From Phenylobacterium kunshanense (GTDB lineage: Bacteria > Pseudomonadota > Alphaproteobacteria > Caulobacterales > Caulobacteraceae): a stretch of DNA of 64,000 nt. Below are positions 52,912 to 61,288 of the stretch, piece by piece. The stretch's first letter is position 1. Each line of letters begins with the position of its first letter. Under the pieces are notes generated by a model. That model worked only from the letters and a program-made list of their open reading frames with translations, did not search any database and was not told the origin of the DNA. The stretch covers positions 682,001 to 746,000 of the forward strand of contig NZ_QFYS01000002.1 in assembly GCF_003254525.1 (NCBI RefSeq), given 5' to 3'. The translations under genes and the position numbers were made by a program.

Positions 52912-53356
52912 CGCGCGGCCGACCCCCCGGGTCCAGGTCTATTTCGAGAACCCGAAGATCGAGCTGGCGCTGCGCCGCGAGGCCCGCGCGGGCAAGCTCA
53001 CGCTCAGCCGCGCCGCTGAGACGGCCATCGCGCGCGGTCTCCACCGCCGGCCGACGGCGGATCCCGAGGACCGGCTGCTGGCGATGGAGACCGCGCTCCG
53101 CGACCACATGCGCAGCGCCGCGCGCGACATGGCCATCGTCCAGGAGATCCTGGTGGAGTTCGCCCGCGCCTTCTTCGCGCGGCTGCCTGACACCGAGGCG
53201 GACGACGACCCCGTCCTGCGCGCCGCCGTCGAGGCGCGGATCGAGCGCCTGCTCGATGCGGCGGCCGCCAACATCGTCTCGCGCGGACCGCGGCGGGGGG
53301 ACGAGGCCGAGCGCGCGGCACCCGAGCCGCGATCCTTCAACGGAATGGGCGGATGA
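52898..53356 (+). CDS. CopG-like ribbon-helix-helix protein between traG and trbB
   Basis: A 152-residue protein starting at GTG 52898, inside the end of traG, with AGGAG before it. The N-terminal region (RVQVYFENPKIELALRREARAGKLTLSRAAETAI) reads as a ribbon-helix-helix DNA-binding fold. The remainder is helical. A RHH gene at this place is usual in trb operons of this element family and may regulate transfer or bind the transfer origin. Its stop overlaps the trbB ATG (ATGA). Confidence 0.78.
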   Translation: MASRDARPTPRVQVYFENPKIELALRREARAGKLTLSRAAETAIARGLHRRPTADPEDRLLAMETALRDHMRSAARDMAIVQEILVEFARAFFARLPDTEADDDPVLRAAVEARIERLLDAAAANIVSRGPRRGDEAERAAPEPRSFNGMGG

Positions 53357-54309
53357 CCCCGGAGGCCGAGTCGGCGCTTCGCCGCCGGGCCGCCCTGGAC
53401 CATGCGCTGGGCTGCGACATCCTGGGCGCCCTGGCCGCGCCCGAGGTGGTCGAGGTGCTGGCCAATCCCGACGGCCGCATCGTGCTCGACCGCCTGGGCG
53501 CGGGACGCAGCGACACCGGCTGGCGGATGGCCGCCGCCGGCCGCGAGCGGGTCATCCGCCTGGTCGCCGACTATGTGGGCGAACCGGTCACCCGCGAGGA
53601 CCCGCGGCTCTCCGGCGTCCTGCCCACGGGCGAGCGGTTCCAGGCCTTCATGCCGCCGGTCTGCGCCCAGCCGGCGTTCAGCATCCGCAAGCGCCCGGCG
53701 GTGGTCTGGACGCTCGCCGACTATGTCGCCCAGGGGGTCCTCTCGCCCGACCAGGCCGACACCCTGCGCGATGCCGTCCGCCAGCGCCGCAACCTGCTGA
53801 TCTCGGGCGGGGCGGGATCGGGGAAGACGACCCTGGCCAACGCCCTCCTGGCCGAGCCGGCCTTCGCGGGAGATCGGGTCTTCCTGATCGAGGACACGCC
53901 CGAGCTGCAATGCTCGGCCTGGGACCTGGTGGCGGTCCTGACGCGCCGCCATCCCAAGCCCATCGGCGTGGCGGACCTGGTGCGCGACGCGCTGCGGATG
54001 CGGCCGGACCGCATCGTGGTGGGGGAGATGCGCGACGGCGCCACCGCGCTCGAGACCCTGAAGGCCTGGAACACGGGCCATCCGGGCGGCCTCTCCACCC
54101 TGCACGCCAATTCGGCGTCCGACGTGCGGGCGCGCCTCGAAGATCTCCTGGCCGAGGTCCTGCCCCGCATCCCGGGCCGCTTCCTGGACCAGGCGGTCGA
54201 TGTGGTCGCCCATATCCGGCGCACCGAGGCCGGCCGGCGGGTCGAGATCCGCGAGGGGCCGGCGGTCGGACGCGGAGGGCGGATCGCGACGGCGCCCGGT
54301 GAGGATTGA
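53353..54309 (+). CDS. trbB: Conjugal transfer ATPase TrbB
   Basis: A 318-residue VirB11-like hexameric ATPase that powers pilus assembly and DNA transfer. Walker A is GGAGSGKTTLANALL. The Asp box is in FLIEDTPELQC, Walker B-like VVGEMRDGATALETLKAWNTGHPG and His box LSTLHANSASD. It is the first trb gene. Downstream, a vapBC module separates it from trbC, breaking the usual contiguous trb order. Confidence 0.94.
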   Translation: MTPEAESALRRRAALDHALGCDILGALAAPEVVEVLANPDGRIVLDRLGAGRSDTGWRMAAAGRERVIRLVADYVGEPVTREDPRLSGVLPTGERFQAFMPPVCAQPAFSIRKRPAVVWTLADYVAQGVLSPDQADTLRDAVRQRRNLLISGGAGSGKTTLANALLAEPAFAGDRVFLIEDTPELQCSAWDLVAVLTRRHPKPIGVADLVRDALRMRPDRIVVGEMRDGATALETLKAWNTGHPGGLSTLHANSASDVRARLEDLLAEVLPRIPGRFLDQAVDVVAHIRRTEAGRRVEIREGPAVGRGGRIATAPGED

Positions 54310-54370
54310 AGGGGATGGCGCGCCCACCAACCGCGGCCGGTCCCAGCCCGGTTGAAAGATGCGTCTGCGG

Positions 54371-54392
54371 GGATATACATATGGGATATCCC
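54371..54392. promoter_or_regulatory. Probable VapBC operator
   Basis: A perfect 10-bp palindrome GGGATATCCC (54383-54392) follows a related GGATATACAT just upstream. It lies ten bases before the antitoxin ATG. Antitoxin-toxin complexes usually bind such sites to repress their own operon. Confidence 0.6.
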
Positions 54393-54401
54393 GAGGCCGA
54401 G

Positions 54402-54623
54402 ATGACCCGCACCACGCTCTTCCAGTCGAACCGTTCGCAAGCTGTCCGCCTCCCGAAGGAGGTCGCCTTCCCCGAGGGGGTGCGGGCGGTCAGGATCCTG
54501 CGCGAGGGCAAGCGGCGGGTGATCGTACCGGCCGACGCCGTCTGGGACGATTTCTTCGACGCGCCCGGCGTGGACCTGGGCGAGCGCCATCAACCCGAGG
54601 CGCAGGCGCGCGACCCGTTCTGA
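54402..54623 (+). CDS. vapB: VapB-family antitoxin
   Basis: A 73-residue antitoxin with the VapB/AbrB-like fold (TLFQSNRSQAVRLPKEVAFP, EGVRAVRILREGKRRVIVPA) and a C-terminal toxin-binding tail (WDDFFDAPG). The start at 54402 is chosen because an earlier ATG (54381) overlaps the palindrome that is likely its operator. The stop overlaps the VapC start (TGATG). Confidence 0.88.
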   Translation: MTRTTLFQSNRSQAVRLPKEVAFPEGVRAVRILREGKRRVIVPADAVWDDFFDAPGVDLGERHQPEAQARDPF

Positions 54624-55030
54624 TGCTGCGGTATCTCCTGGACACCAACGTCTGCATCCGGGTCCTGCGGGACCGTCCGCCGGAGGCGCGGGAACGGTTC
54701 AATCTGGAGGCCGACAGCCTCTGTATCTCGGCCGTGGTTCTGACAGAGCTGCTGCATGGCGCGGCGAAATCGAACCGGCCAGAGCACCACAGGGCCGAGG
54801 TCGAGCGCTTTGCGGCGCGCCTTGAGGTGCTGCCTTTCGACGACATCGCCGCCGACCACGCGGCGGACATCCGCGCGACCCTCGAGCGCAAGGGTCAGCC
54901 CATCGGCGGCTACGATCTGCTGATCGCCGGCCATGCCAGGAGCCGTGGACTCACCGTCGTGACCGGGAACCTGGTCGAGTTCGGCCGGGTCGACGGGCTC
55001 CGGTGCGAGGACTGGCTCGCGCGAGCCTGA
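54623..55030 (+). CDS. vapC: VapC-family PIN-domain toxin
   Basis: A 135-residue PIN-domain ribonuclease toxin. Acidic active-site residues are visible in YLLDTNVCI, VVLTELLHG and GGYDLLIAGHA, and the C-terminus VVTGNLVEFGRVDGLRCEDWL is typical of VapC of the tRNA-cleaving group. It is coupled to vapB. Sitting inside the trb operon, the pair should stabilise the element by killing or arresting cells that lose it. Confidence 0.92.
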   Translation: MLRYLLDTNVCIRVLRDRPPEARERFNLEADSLCISAVVLTELLHGAAKSNRPEHHRAEVERFAARLEVLPFDDIAADHAADIRATLERKGQPIGGYDLLIAGHARSRGLTVVTGNLVEFGRVDGLRCEDWLARA

Positions 55031-55513
55031 CGCCAACCTTCGACTCCGCCCGGACGTCGTTTGGGCGCGCGGCGAGGCCATAGCGCGTCGCATCCGACGC
55101 GACGGGTCCGGCGCGCCTGCGCCGCAGCGTCGGGATGGCCGCGCTGGGCGACGATCCGGGCCGCCACCCGTCCGGCCTCATCCAGGATCCCGGCCGGCGA
55201 GCGAAGCCGGAAGAACCCGGCTTCGCGGCGACGGCGCTAAGGCGCCGCTGATCAAACAGCGGGCTCGGGGGGCGCCTGTCCAATGCCGTCTGGGCGAACG
55301 GCGCGAAGACGACGGGCGGGCGCGGCAGGCGCAGGCGAGGTCCCGCCCTCGCACAGTCACAAGTTGTCGAAGACGCGCCGGCGACGTGCCTGCAACGCGC
55401 GCACAAGTCGTGGAAAACCCATGTGAAAATATCCACAGAAGCGTGTTGACAAGTCCAAACTCGGCGCGCTTGCATTACAACCATAGCGCGATATCGCGCT
55501 GAGGATTGCAGAG
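55031..55513. other. Long intergenic region before trbC
   Basis: About 480 bases without a convincing gene. It has a hairpin CGAAGCCGG-AAGAAC-CCGGCTTCG (55202-55225), an AT-richer stretch around 55410-55450 with a DnaA-box-like ATATCCACA, and a promoter plus palindrome just before trbC. The strong shift from GC-rich to AT-richer sequence suggests a regulatory or recombination junction. Confidence 0.55.
55446..55500 (+). promoter_or_regulatory. Promoter and palindromic operator of trbC-traF
   Basis: A consensus -35 TTGACA (55446-55451) is followed 18 bases later by TTGCAT. A perfect 16-bp palindrome AGCGCGATATCGCGCT lies at 55485-55500, 13 bases before the trbC start. This would give the later trb genes their own controlled promoter. 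The -10 is weak. Confidence 0.55.
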
Positions 55514-55834
55514 ATGCGCAAGCTGATTTCACGCGGCCTTCCGGCTGCGACGGCGATCTGCGGCCTGGTCGCCGCCACCCCGGCCCTGGCCGGCGGCGCG
55601 GGCATGCCCTGGGAAGGGCCGCTGCAGCAGATCGTGGAGTCCGTAACCGGACCGGTCGTCCAGGCCGCCGCGGTGATCGCCGTGGTGATCTTCGGCGCCG
55701 GCATCGCCATGAGCGAGAGCGGCTCCGGCATGCGGCGGGGCCTGGGCATCCTGTTCGGGCTCTCCATCGCCTTCGCCGCCTCGACCTTCTTCCTGGACTT
55801 CTTCGGCTTCGCCGGGGGGATGGAGGTGGGCTGA
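55514..55834 (+). CDS. trbC: TrbC, pilin subunit (VirB2-like)
   Basis: A 106-residue prepilin: a signal sequence (MRKLISRGLPAATAICGLVA..ALA) followed by two hydrophobic helices typical of cyclic P-pilins (VVQAAAVIAVVIFGAGIAMS and RGLGILFGLSIAFAASTFFL). TraF, encoded at the far end of this operon, would process and cyclise it. The stop overlaps the trbD start. Confidence 0.9.
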   Translation: MRKLISRGLPAATAICGLVAATPALAGGAGMPWEGPLQQIVESVTGPVVQAAAVIAVVIFGAGIAMSESGSGMRRGLGILFGLSIAFAASTFFLDFFGFAGGMEVG

Positions 55835-56103
55835 TGGGCGATTCCCCGCATCGCGAAGGCTGGGACCTGCCCGTGGCCCAGGGTCTCGCCGAACCCGTCC
55901 TGCTCGCCGGCATGCCGCGCGAATACGCGATCCTCATGGGCACGGTGGCGCTCGTGCTGGGCCTGGCGCTCCGGATCTGGTGGCTCGGCCTGCTCTGGTG
56001 GGCGATCGCCCACGCCATCGGCCTCTACGCCGCGCGCGCCGACAAGCGCTTCTTCGCGGTGCTGCGCCGCCACCTGGCTCGCCCCGGCCACCTGGATGCG
56101 TGA
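55834..56103 (+). CDS. trbD: TrbD, VirB3-like inner-membrane protein
   Basis: An 89-residue protein with a soluble start and two close membrane segments (YAILMGTVALVLGLALRIWW and LGLLWWAIAHAIGLYAA). The family cooperates with TrbE. It overlaps trbC (TGATG) and is nine bases from trbE. Confidence 0.9.
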   Translation: MGDSPHREGWDLPVAQGLAEPVLLAGMPREYAILMGTVALVLGLALRIWWLGLLWWAIAHAIGLYAARADKRFFAVLRRHLARPGHLDA

Positions 56104-56111
56104 GGCGACCG

Positions 56112-58538
56112 ATGCGCTTCCTCGACGAGTTCCGCCGCCGCCCCGCCACCCTCGCCGACCACCTGCCCTGGGCGGTGCGGGTCGCCCCCGGCGTCGTCCT
56201 CAACAAGGACGGCTCGTTCCTCGCCGGCCTGCGCTTCCGCGGCCCCGACCTGGAATCGTCCACCGAGGACGAGTTGATGGCCGTCCGCGCCCGGCTCAAC
56301 AACGCCCTGCGCCGGCTGGGGACGGGGTGGTGCGTCCACGTCGACGCCCGTCGCCGCCCGGCCTCGGTCTATCCGGACAGCGACATCGACGTCCCCGTCG
56401 CCTGGCTGGTGGACGCCGAGCGGCGGGCGGCCTTCGAGGGGGCCGAGCCGGCCTTCGAGACCGACTACCGCCTCAGCCTGACGTGGATGCCGCCGGCCGA
56501 CGAGACCCGCCGGATCGAGCGGGTGATGTTCGACGGGCTGGCGCGCAGCGGTCGCGACTGGCGGGGCGCGCTGGCGCTCTTCCAGCGCGAGGCGGACGCC
56601 GTCTTCGACCTGCTGGCCGACACCCTGCCAGAGGCGCGCCGCCTGGGCGACGGCGAGCTCGTCACCTGGCTGCACGGCTGCGTCTCGCCCGCGGCCCATC
56701 CGGTGGACCCCGATCATCTCGCGCCGTTCCTGGACGCTGGACTCGCCGACGCGGCCCTGACCGGCGGGTTGGCCCCACGTCTCGGCGGGCACTGGCTGAA
56801 GGTCGTGTCGGTCCGCGCGCTCCCGGCCGCCACCCGGCCGGGCCTCCTCGACGCCCTCTCGTCGCTGCCCTTCGCCTACCGCTGGAGTGCCCGCTGGATC
56901 GGTCTCGACAAGGCCGACGCCGAGCGCGAGGTGCTGCGACTGCGCAAGCGCTGGTTCGCCAAGCGCAAGGGTGTCGGCGTCCTGCTGCGCGAGGCGATCA
57001 CCAAGGAGGAGGTCCCGCTCCTCGACACTGACGCCGCGGGCAAGACCGAGGAATGCGACACGGCGCTCGCGGCGCTCGGCGCTGACGCCTGCGCCTTCGG
57101 CTATCTCACCCTCGCCGTCGTGATCCTCGACCCCGACCCCGAGGCCGCCGCCGGCAAGGCCCGGGCCGTCGAGGTCGCGCTCAACGCCCAGGGCCTGGTC
57201 GGACGGGCCGAGGACCTCAACGCCGTCGAGGCCTGGCTTGGGACCCTGCCCGGCGAGGCCTATGCCGACGTCCGCCGCCCGCTCGTGAGCACCCTCAACC
57301 TCGCCGACCTGATGCCGGTCTCGGCGGTCTGGGCGGGGCCGGAGCGCGACGGCGCCCTGGACGGGCCGCCGCTCGCCGTGGCGCGCACCACGGGCTCGAC
57401 CCCGTTCCGCCTGGCGCTGCACGTCGGCGACGTGGGCCACGCCATGGTCGTGGGGCCGACCGGATCGGGCAAGAGCGCCTTGCTGGCCTTCCTGGCCCTG
57501 CAGTGGTTCCGCTATCCGGGCGCGCGCGTGGTCTTCCTGGACAAGGGCCGCAGCGTGCGGGCTGCGACACTCGCCGCCGGCGGCGCCTGGCGCGCTCTGG
57601 AGCCGGGCGCGGCCTTCGCCCTGCAGCCGCTGGCGCGGGTGGACGCGCCCGCCGACCGCGCCTGGGCCGCCGACTGGATCGAGGACGCCGTCCGCGCCGC
57701 CGGCGTCGAGGTGGGCCCGCGCCTGCGCGAGGAGGTCTGGTCGGCGCTGGGCGCCCTGGCCGACGCCCCCGTCGCCCAGCGCTCGCTCACCGTGTTCTGC
57801 GCCCTGGTGCAGGACCCGGCCGTCGCCGCCGCGCTCGAGCCGCTGACCCTGAAGGGGCCCTTCGGGAGCCTGCTCGACGGGACGCACGCCGACTTCGCGC
57901 CGACGCGGTTCGACACCTTCGAGCTCGAGACCCTGATGGCCACGCGCAGCGCCCTGGCCCCGGTCCTGGGCGCGCTGTTCCGCGAACTCGAGCGCGGCTT
58001 CGACGGCCGGCCCACCCTGCTGGTGCTCGACGAGGCCTGGCTCTTCCTCGACGACAGCCGCTTCGCGGCGAAGGTCCGCGAATGGCTGAAGACGCTGCGC
58101 AAGAAGCGCGTCGCCGTGGTCTTCGCCACCCAGTCGCTCGACGACGTCGCGGCCTCCTCGATCGCCGCCAGCCTGATCGAATCCTGCCCGACCCAGATCT
58201 TCCTACCCAATCCCCGCGCGCTGGAGCCGGCCTCGGCCGACCTCTATCGCGCCTTCGGCCTCAACCGCCGCCAGCTGGAGCTCATCGCCTTCGCGACGCC
58301 GAAGCGCGCCTATTACTGGCGCCAGCCGGAGGGCCGCCGCCTCTTCGATCTCAAGCTCTCCGGCGTGGCCCTGGCGCTCTGCGGCGCCGCCGCGCCCGAG
58401 GACCAGGCCCTGATCGACCAGGTCCTCGCCCGCTCCGGCCCGGACGGCTTCGCCCGCGCCTTCCTCGCAGCCAAGGGATTCGCCCATGTGGATGCCGTCT
58501 TCGACGCCGCCCAACCCGCCGCGCTCGCGGCGGAATAG
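56112..58538 (+). CDS. trbE: TrbE, VirB4-like transfer ATPase
   Basis: An 808-residue ATPase of the type IV secretion machine. The CagE/TrbE N-terminal domain is followed by the nucleotide-binding half with Walker A VVGPTGSGKSALLAFL and Walker B LLVLDEAWLFLDD. The ATG at 56112 fits the family N-terminus (MRFLDEFRRRPATLADHLPW). It ends 53 bases inside trbJ. Length is normal. Confidence 0.94.
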   Translation: MRFLDEFRRRPATLADHLPWAVRVAPGVVLNKDGSFLAGLRFRGPDLESSTEDELMAVRARLNNALRRLGTGWCVHVDARRRPASVYPDSDIDVPVAWLVDAERRAAFEGAEPAFETDYRLSLTWMPPADETRRIERVMFDGLARSGRDWRGALALFQREADAVFDLLADTLPEARRLGDGELVTWLHGCVSPAAHPVDPDHLAPFLDAGLADAALTGGLAPRLGGHWLKVVSVRALPAATRPGLLDALSSLPFAYRWSARWIGLDKADAEREVLRLRKRWFAKRKGVGVLLREAITKEEVPLLDTDAAGKTEECDTALAALGADACAFGYLTLAVVILDPDPEAAAGKARAVEVALNAQGLVGRAEDLNAVEAWLGTLPGEAYADVRRPLVSTLNLADLMPVSAVWAGPERDGALDGPPLAVARTTGSTPFRLALHVGDVGHAMVVGPTGSGKSALLAFLALQWFRYPGARVVFLDKGRSVRAATLAAGGAWRALEPGAAFALQPLARVDAPADRAWAADWIEDAVRAAGVEVGPRLREEVWSALGALADAPVAQRSLTVFCALVQDPAVAAALEPLTLKGPFGSLLDGTHADFAPTRFDTFELETLMATRSALAPVLGALFRELERGFDGRPTLLVLDEAWLFLDDSRFAAKVREWLKTLRKKRVAVVFATQSLDDVAASSIAASLIESCPTQIFLPNPRALEPASADLYRAFGLNRRQLELIAFATPKRAYYWRQPEGRRLFDLKLSGVALALCGAAAPEDQALIDQVLARSGPDGFARAFLAAKGFAHVDAVFDAAQPAALAAE

Positions 58539-59256
58539 GCTTCTCGGCGCGCTGGCGCCGCTCCTGTTCCTCGCCGCCTGCTCGGACCCGAAGCCGGCGC
58601 AGGCCCAGATGGTGGTCTTCGACCCGAAGAACCACCTGGAGAACGCCCTGCAGGCGGCCCGCCAGCTCGAGAGCCTCGCCAACGAAGCCCGCGCCCTCGC
58701 CAACCAAGCCCGCGCGCTCGCCGCCTCGCCCTACAGCCACCTCGGCGAGACCACCCAGACCCTCCGGGACATCGGCGAGCTCGCCCGTTCGGTGAAGGGC
58801 GTGGCCTCGGATCTGCAGGGTCTGCAGCAGGACTTCGAGCGGCTCTACCCGACCGCCGTGGAGGGGCTCGATCCGCGCAAGGCCCTGGAACAGGGCCGCG
58901 CCCGCAACACCCAGGCGCGCGAGACCGCCCTGGACCTGGCGCGGACCGCCGCCGAGCTGGAGCGTCTAAGCCGCGGGCGCACCGGACGTCTGGAGGGGGC
59001 GCTCAACGCCAGCCGAGGGGCCGAGGGCCAGACCGCGGCCATACAGTCCTCCACCCAGGTGCTGGCCGTGCTGGCCGAGGACCTGGGCTCGATGCGCACG
59101 CTGCTGATGGCGCAGTCGCGGCTGCTGGCGGCGGAAAGCGCCCGGCGCGCGGCGGAACGCGCGGCGAGCGCCGAGGCGCGACGGCAGTTCTGGGGGCGCG
59201 AGAGCCGCACGATCCCCAATCCGGATTTCAATCCATTCCCGCACGCGCGGAACTAG
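58486..59256 (+). CDS. trbJ: TrbJ, periplasmic transfer protein (VirB5-like)
   Basis: A 256-residue helical periplasmic protein with a hydrophobic signal ending in a lipobox-like LAAC. Coiled-coil stretches (LENALQAARQLESLANEARAL and ARNTQARETALDLARTAAEL) and the family pattern VVFDPKNHLENAL identify TrbJ. It overlaps trbE by 53 bases; a start two codons downstream is also possible. No trbK entry-exclusion gene follows, which is unusual. Confidence 0.88.
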   Translation: MWMPSSTPPNPPRSRRNRLLGALAPLLFLAACSDPKPAQAQMVVFDPKNHLENALQAARQLESLANEARALANQARALAASPYSHLGETTQTLRDIGELARSVKGVASDLQGLQQDFERLYPTAVEGLDPRKALEQGRARNTQARETALDLARTAAELERLSRGRTGRLEGALNASRGAEGQTAAIQSSTQVLAVLAEDLGSMRTLLMAQSRLLAAESARRAAERAASAEARRQFWGRESRTIPNPDFNPFPHARN

Positions 59257-59271
59257 GCCGAGGCGTCGACT

Positions 59272-60600
59272 ATGGCTGCCAGTCCCCAAACCGCGAATGA
59301 CCTGATGACGGTGTTTTCTAACACCGTGTCGGCTGGCTTCGATGCGCTCAGCGGTGCGGTCAACGGTGTCTTCGGGCTGATGATCGCCCTCGTGGTGGCG
59401 CTCACCGGAATCCAATGGGCGCTGTCGTCGAACCGCGAGGTTCTCGCATCGGGCTTCGCGAAGGTCCTGCTGATCGGCGCGTTCGCCTACCTCATCAACG
59501 ACTGGCAGGCCCTTTCTCAAACGATCCAGGTTGGCTTCATCGACCTCGGCCTCACCGCCGGCGGCGGCGGCCTCTCCCGGGCCGACTTCCTGAACCCCGG
59601 CGCGATCCTCCAGCAGGGGTGGGAGATCGTGAAGGCGCTGGGCGAGACGCCCGCCCCGGTCGACAATCCCATCGACGTGCTCGGCAACCTCACCGACGCG
59701 CTGATCCTCGGCCTCGCCATGATCGGCATCATGCTGGCCTTCGCGGTGCTGGCGCTGCAGATCATCGTCACCCTGCTGGAGTTCAAGATCGTCACCCTGG
59801 GCGGCTTCGTGCTGCTGCCGTTCGGGATCTGGTCGAAGTCCGCCTTCCTGGCCGAGCGGCCGCTGGGCTTCGTGGTCTCCTCCGGCCTCAAGGTCCTGGC
59901 CCTCGCCATCGTGGTCTCGGGCGCGCGCTCGGTGTTCGACGAGCTGCAGCCCTCCGCCGCCCCCGACCTCTACGAGGCCCTGGCGATCCTGGCCGCCTCG
60001 CTGCTGCTGGCGATGCTCGCCCTGTTCATCCCAAACCTTGCGTCCGCCCTGGTGACCGGCGGCCCGGCGCTCGGCGCCGGCTCGGCCGCCGCGGGCGCGC
60101 TGGCGGTGGGCGGGGTCGCGGCGGTCGGCGCGGCCGTGGCCGCGCCCTTGCTGACGCCAGTGCGCGCCGCCGCCGGGGCCGCGCAGGGCCGATCCGTCTC
60201 GCGGCCGGGCGCCGCGCCGCCGCGGCCCAACAACGACAACCCCCCCCGCGCGCCCGGGAGCGGCATGGCCGGTCCCGCAGCGCCCGGCAGCGGCGGACCG
60301 GGGCCCCAGGGCGCGGCCCGGCCGGCGGGCCCGGCGCCCGCCGCACCCGCGGCGCCACCTGGCGCGGACGCGCCGGCGCCCTCGGCGGACACGGAGCGGC
60401 TCGCCCGCGAGACCGAGGCCGCGCGGCGGGACTTTCACCGCGCCGCAGGCGCCGACCCCGCTTCGTCCCGGTCCATGGACCGGTCCCGCCGCAACTCGGC
60501 CCTGCAGGCCTTCTTCGTCGCCAACGCCGGCCGCAGCCTGCTGCCCGGGCATGAGGCGAGCGGCGCGCTCACCCCACCCCTGAAGGATGAGGAGGCTTGA
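59272..60600 (+). CDS. trbL: TrbL, VirB6-like multi-spanning membrane protein
   Basis: A 442-residue integral membrane protein with about six membrane segments between residues 25 and 290, then a long proline/alanine-rich hydrophilic tail. TrbL forms the inner-membrane channel of the mating apparatus. It follows trbJ by 15 bases and precedes trbF. Confidence 0.92.
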   Translation: MAASPQTANDLMTVFSNTVSAGFDALSGAVNGVFGLMIALVVALTGIQWALSSNREVLASGFAKVLLIGAFAYLINDWQALSQTIQVGFIDLGLTAGGGGLSRADFLNPGAILQQGWEIVKALGETPAPVDNPIDVLGNLTDALILGLAMIGIMLAFAVLALQIIVTLLEFKIVTLGGFVLLPFGIWSKSAFLAERPLGFVVSSGLKVLALAIVVSGARSVFDELQPSAAPDLYEALAILAASLLLAMLALFIPNLASALVTGGPALGAGSAAAGALAVGGVAAVGAAVAAPLLTPVRAAAGAAQGRSVSRPGAAPPRPNNDNPPRAPGSGMAGPAAPGSGGPGPQGAARPAGPAPAAPAAPPGADAPAPSADTERLARETEAARRDFHRAAGADPASSRSMDRSRRNSALQAFFVANAGRSLLPGHEASGALTPPLKDEEA

Positions 60601-60604
60601 GGCC

Positions 60605-61288
60605 ATGCACCCCTTCTTCCGACCCAAGCGCGCCCTGGCCTCCGCCCCGGCCTCGACCCCCTACCAGCGGGCCGGCCAGGTCTGGGACGAGCGCATGGGG
60701 CTCACCCTGACGCATGCCCGAAACTGGCGGCGCATGGCCTTCGCCAACCTCGTCCTCGCCGCCGGCCTGGGCGGCGGCTGGTTCGCGGAGAGCCGCCAGG
60801 CGCAGGTGAAGCCCTTCGTCGTGGAGGTGAGCGACTGGGGCGAGACCCAGCGCATCACGGCCCTGGGGGGGCGCTACGAGCCGAGCGAAGCCCAGGTGGG
60901 CCACGCGCTCGCCGGCTGGATCCGCGCGGTGCGCGGCAAGCCCACGGACCCGGTGGTGATCCGCCAGAATTGGATCTCCGCCTACGACCTCACCACGCCC
61001 AAGGCCGCGGCCTTCCTCAACGCCTGGGCCCAGGCTCACGACCCGTTCGCCGAGGCCGGCCGCGAGGCCGTCAGCGTCGAGGTGCTGAACGTCGTGCGCC
61101 GCAGCCCCCGGACCTACGACCTGCAGTGGCGCGAGACCCGGTTCGTCAATGGCCAGCGGGCCGGCCAGGGCCGCTGGCGCGCCCTGATCACGATCAAGCT
61201 GCAGCCGCCCCGCACCGAGGCCGAGCTGATGAAGAACCCGCTCGGCATCCGCATCGAGGACGTGTCATGGACCCCCGACGCCGCCTGA
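60605..61288 (+). CDS. trbF: TrbF, VirB8-like channel protein
   Basis: A 227-residue bitopic inner-membrane protein: short cytoplasmic start (MHPFFRPKRALASAPASTPY), one membrane helix (MAFANLVLAAGLGGGWFAES) and a periplasmic NTF2-like VirB8 domain (VRQNWISAYDLTTPKAAAFL region). The ATG at 60605 is preferred to one 18 bases upstream. It overlaps trbG by 22 bases. Confidence 0.92.
   Translation: MHPFFRPKRALASAPASTPYQRAGQVWDERMGLTLTHARNWRRMAFANLVLAAGLGGGWFAESRQAQVKPFVVEVSDWGETQRITALGGRYEPSEAQVGHALAGWIRAVRGKPTDPVVIRQNWISAYDLTTPKAAAFLNAWAQAHDPFAEAGREAVSVEVLNVVRRSPRTYDLQWRETRFVNGQRAGQGRWRALITIKLQPPRTEAELMKNPLGIRIEDVSWTPDAA

Noticed and set aside
55410..55450. Replication origin before trbC
   Set aside because: Only one DnaA-box-like sequence and no iterons are visible, so an origin cannot be claimed.
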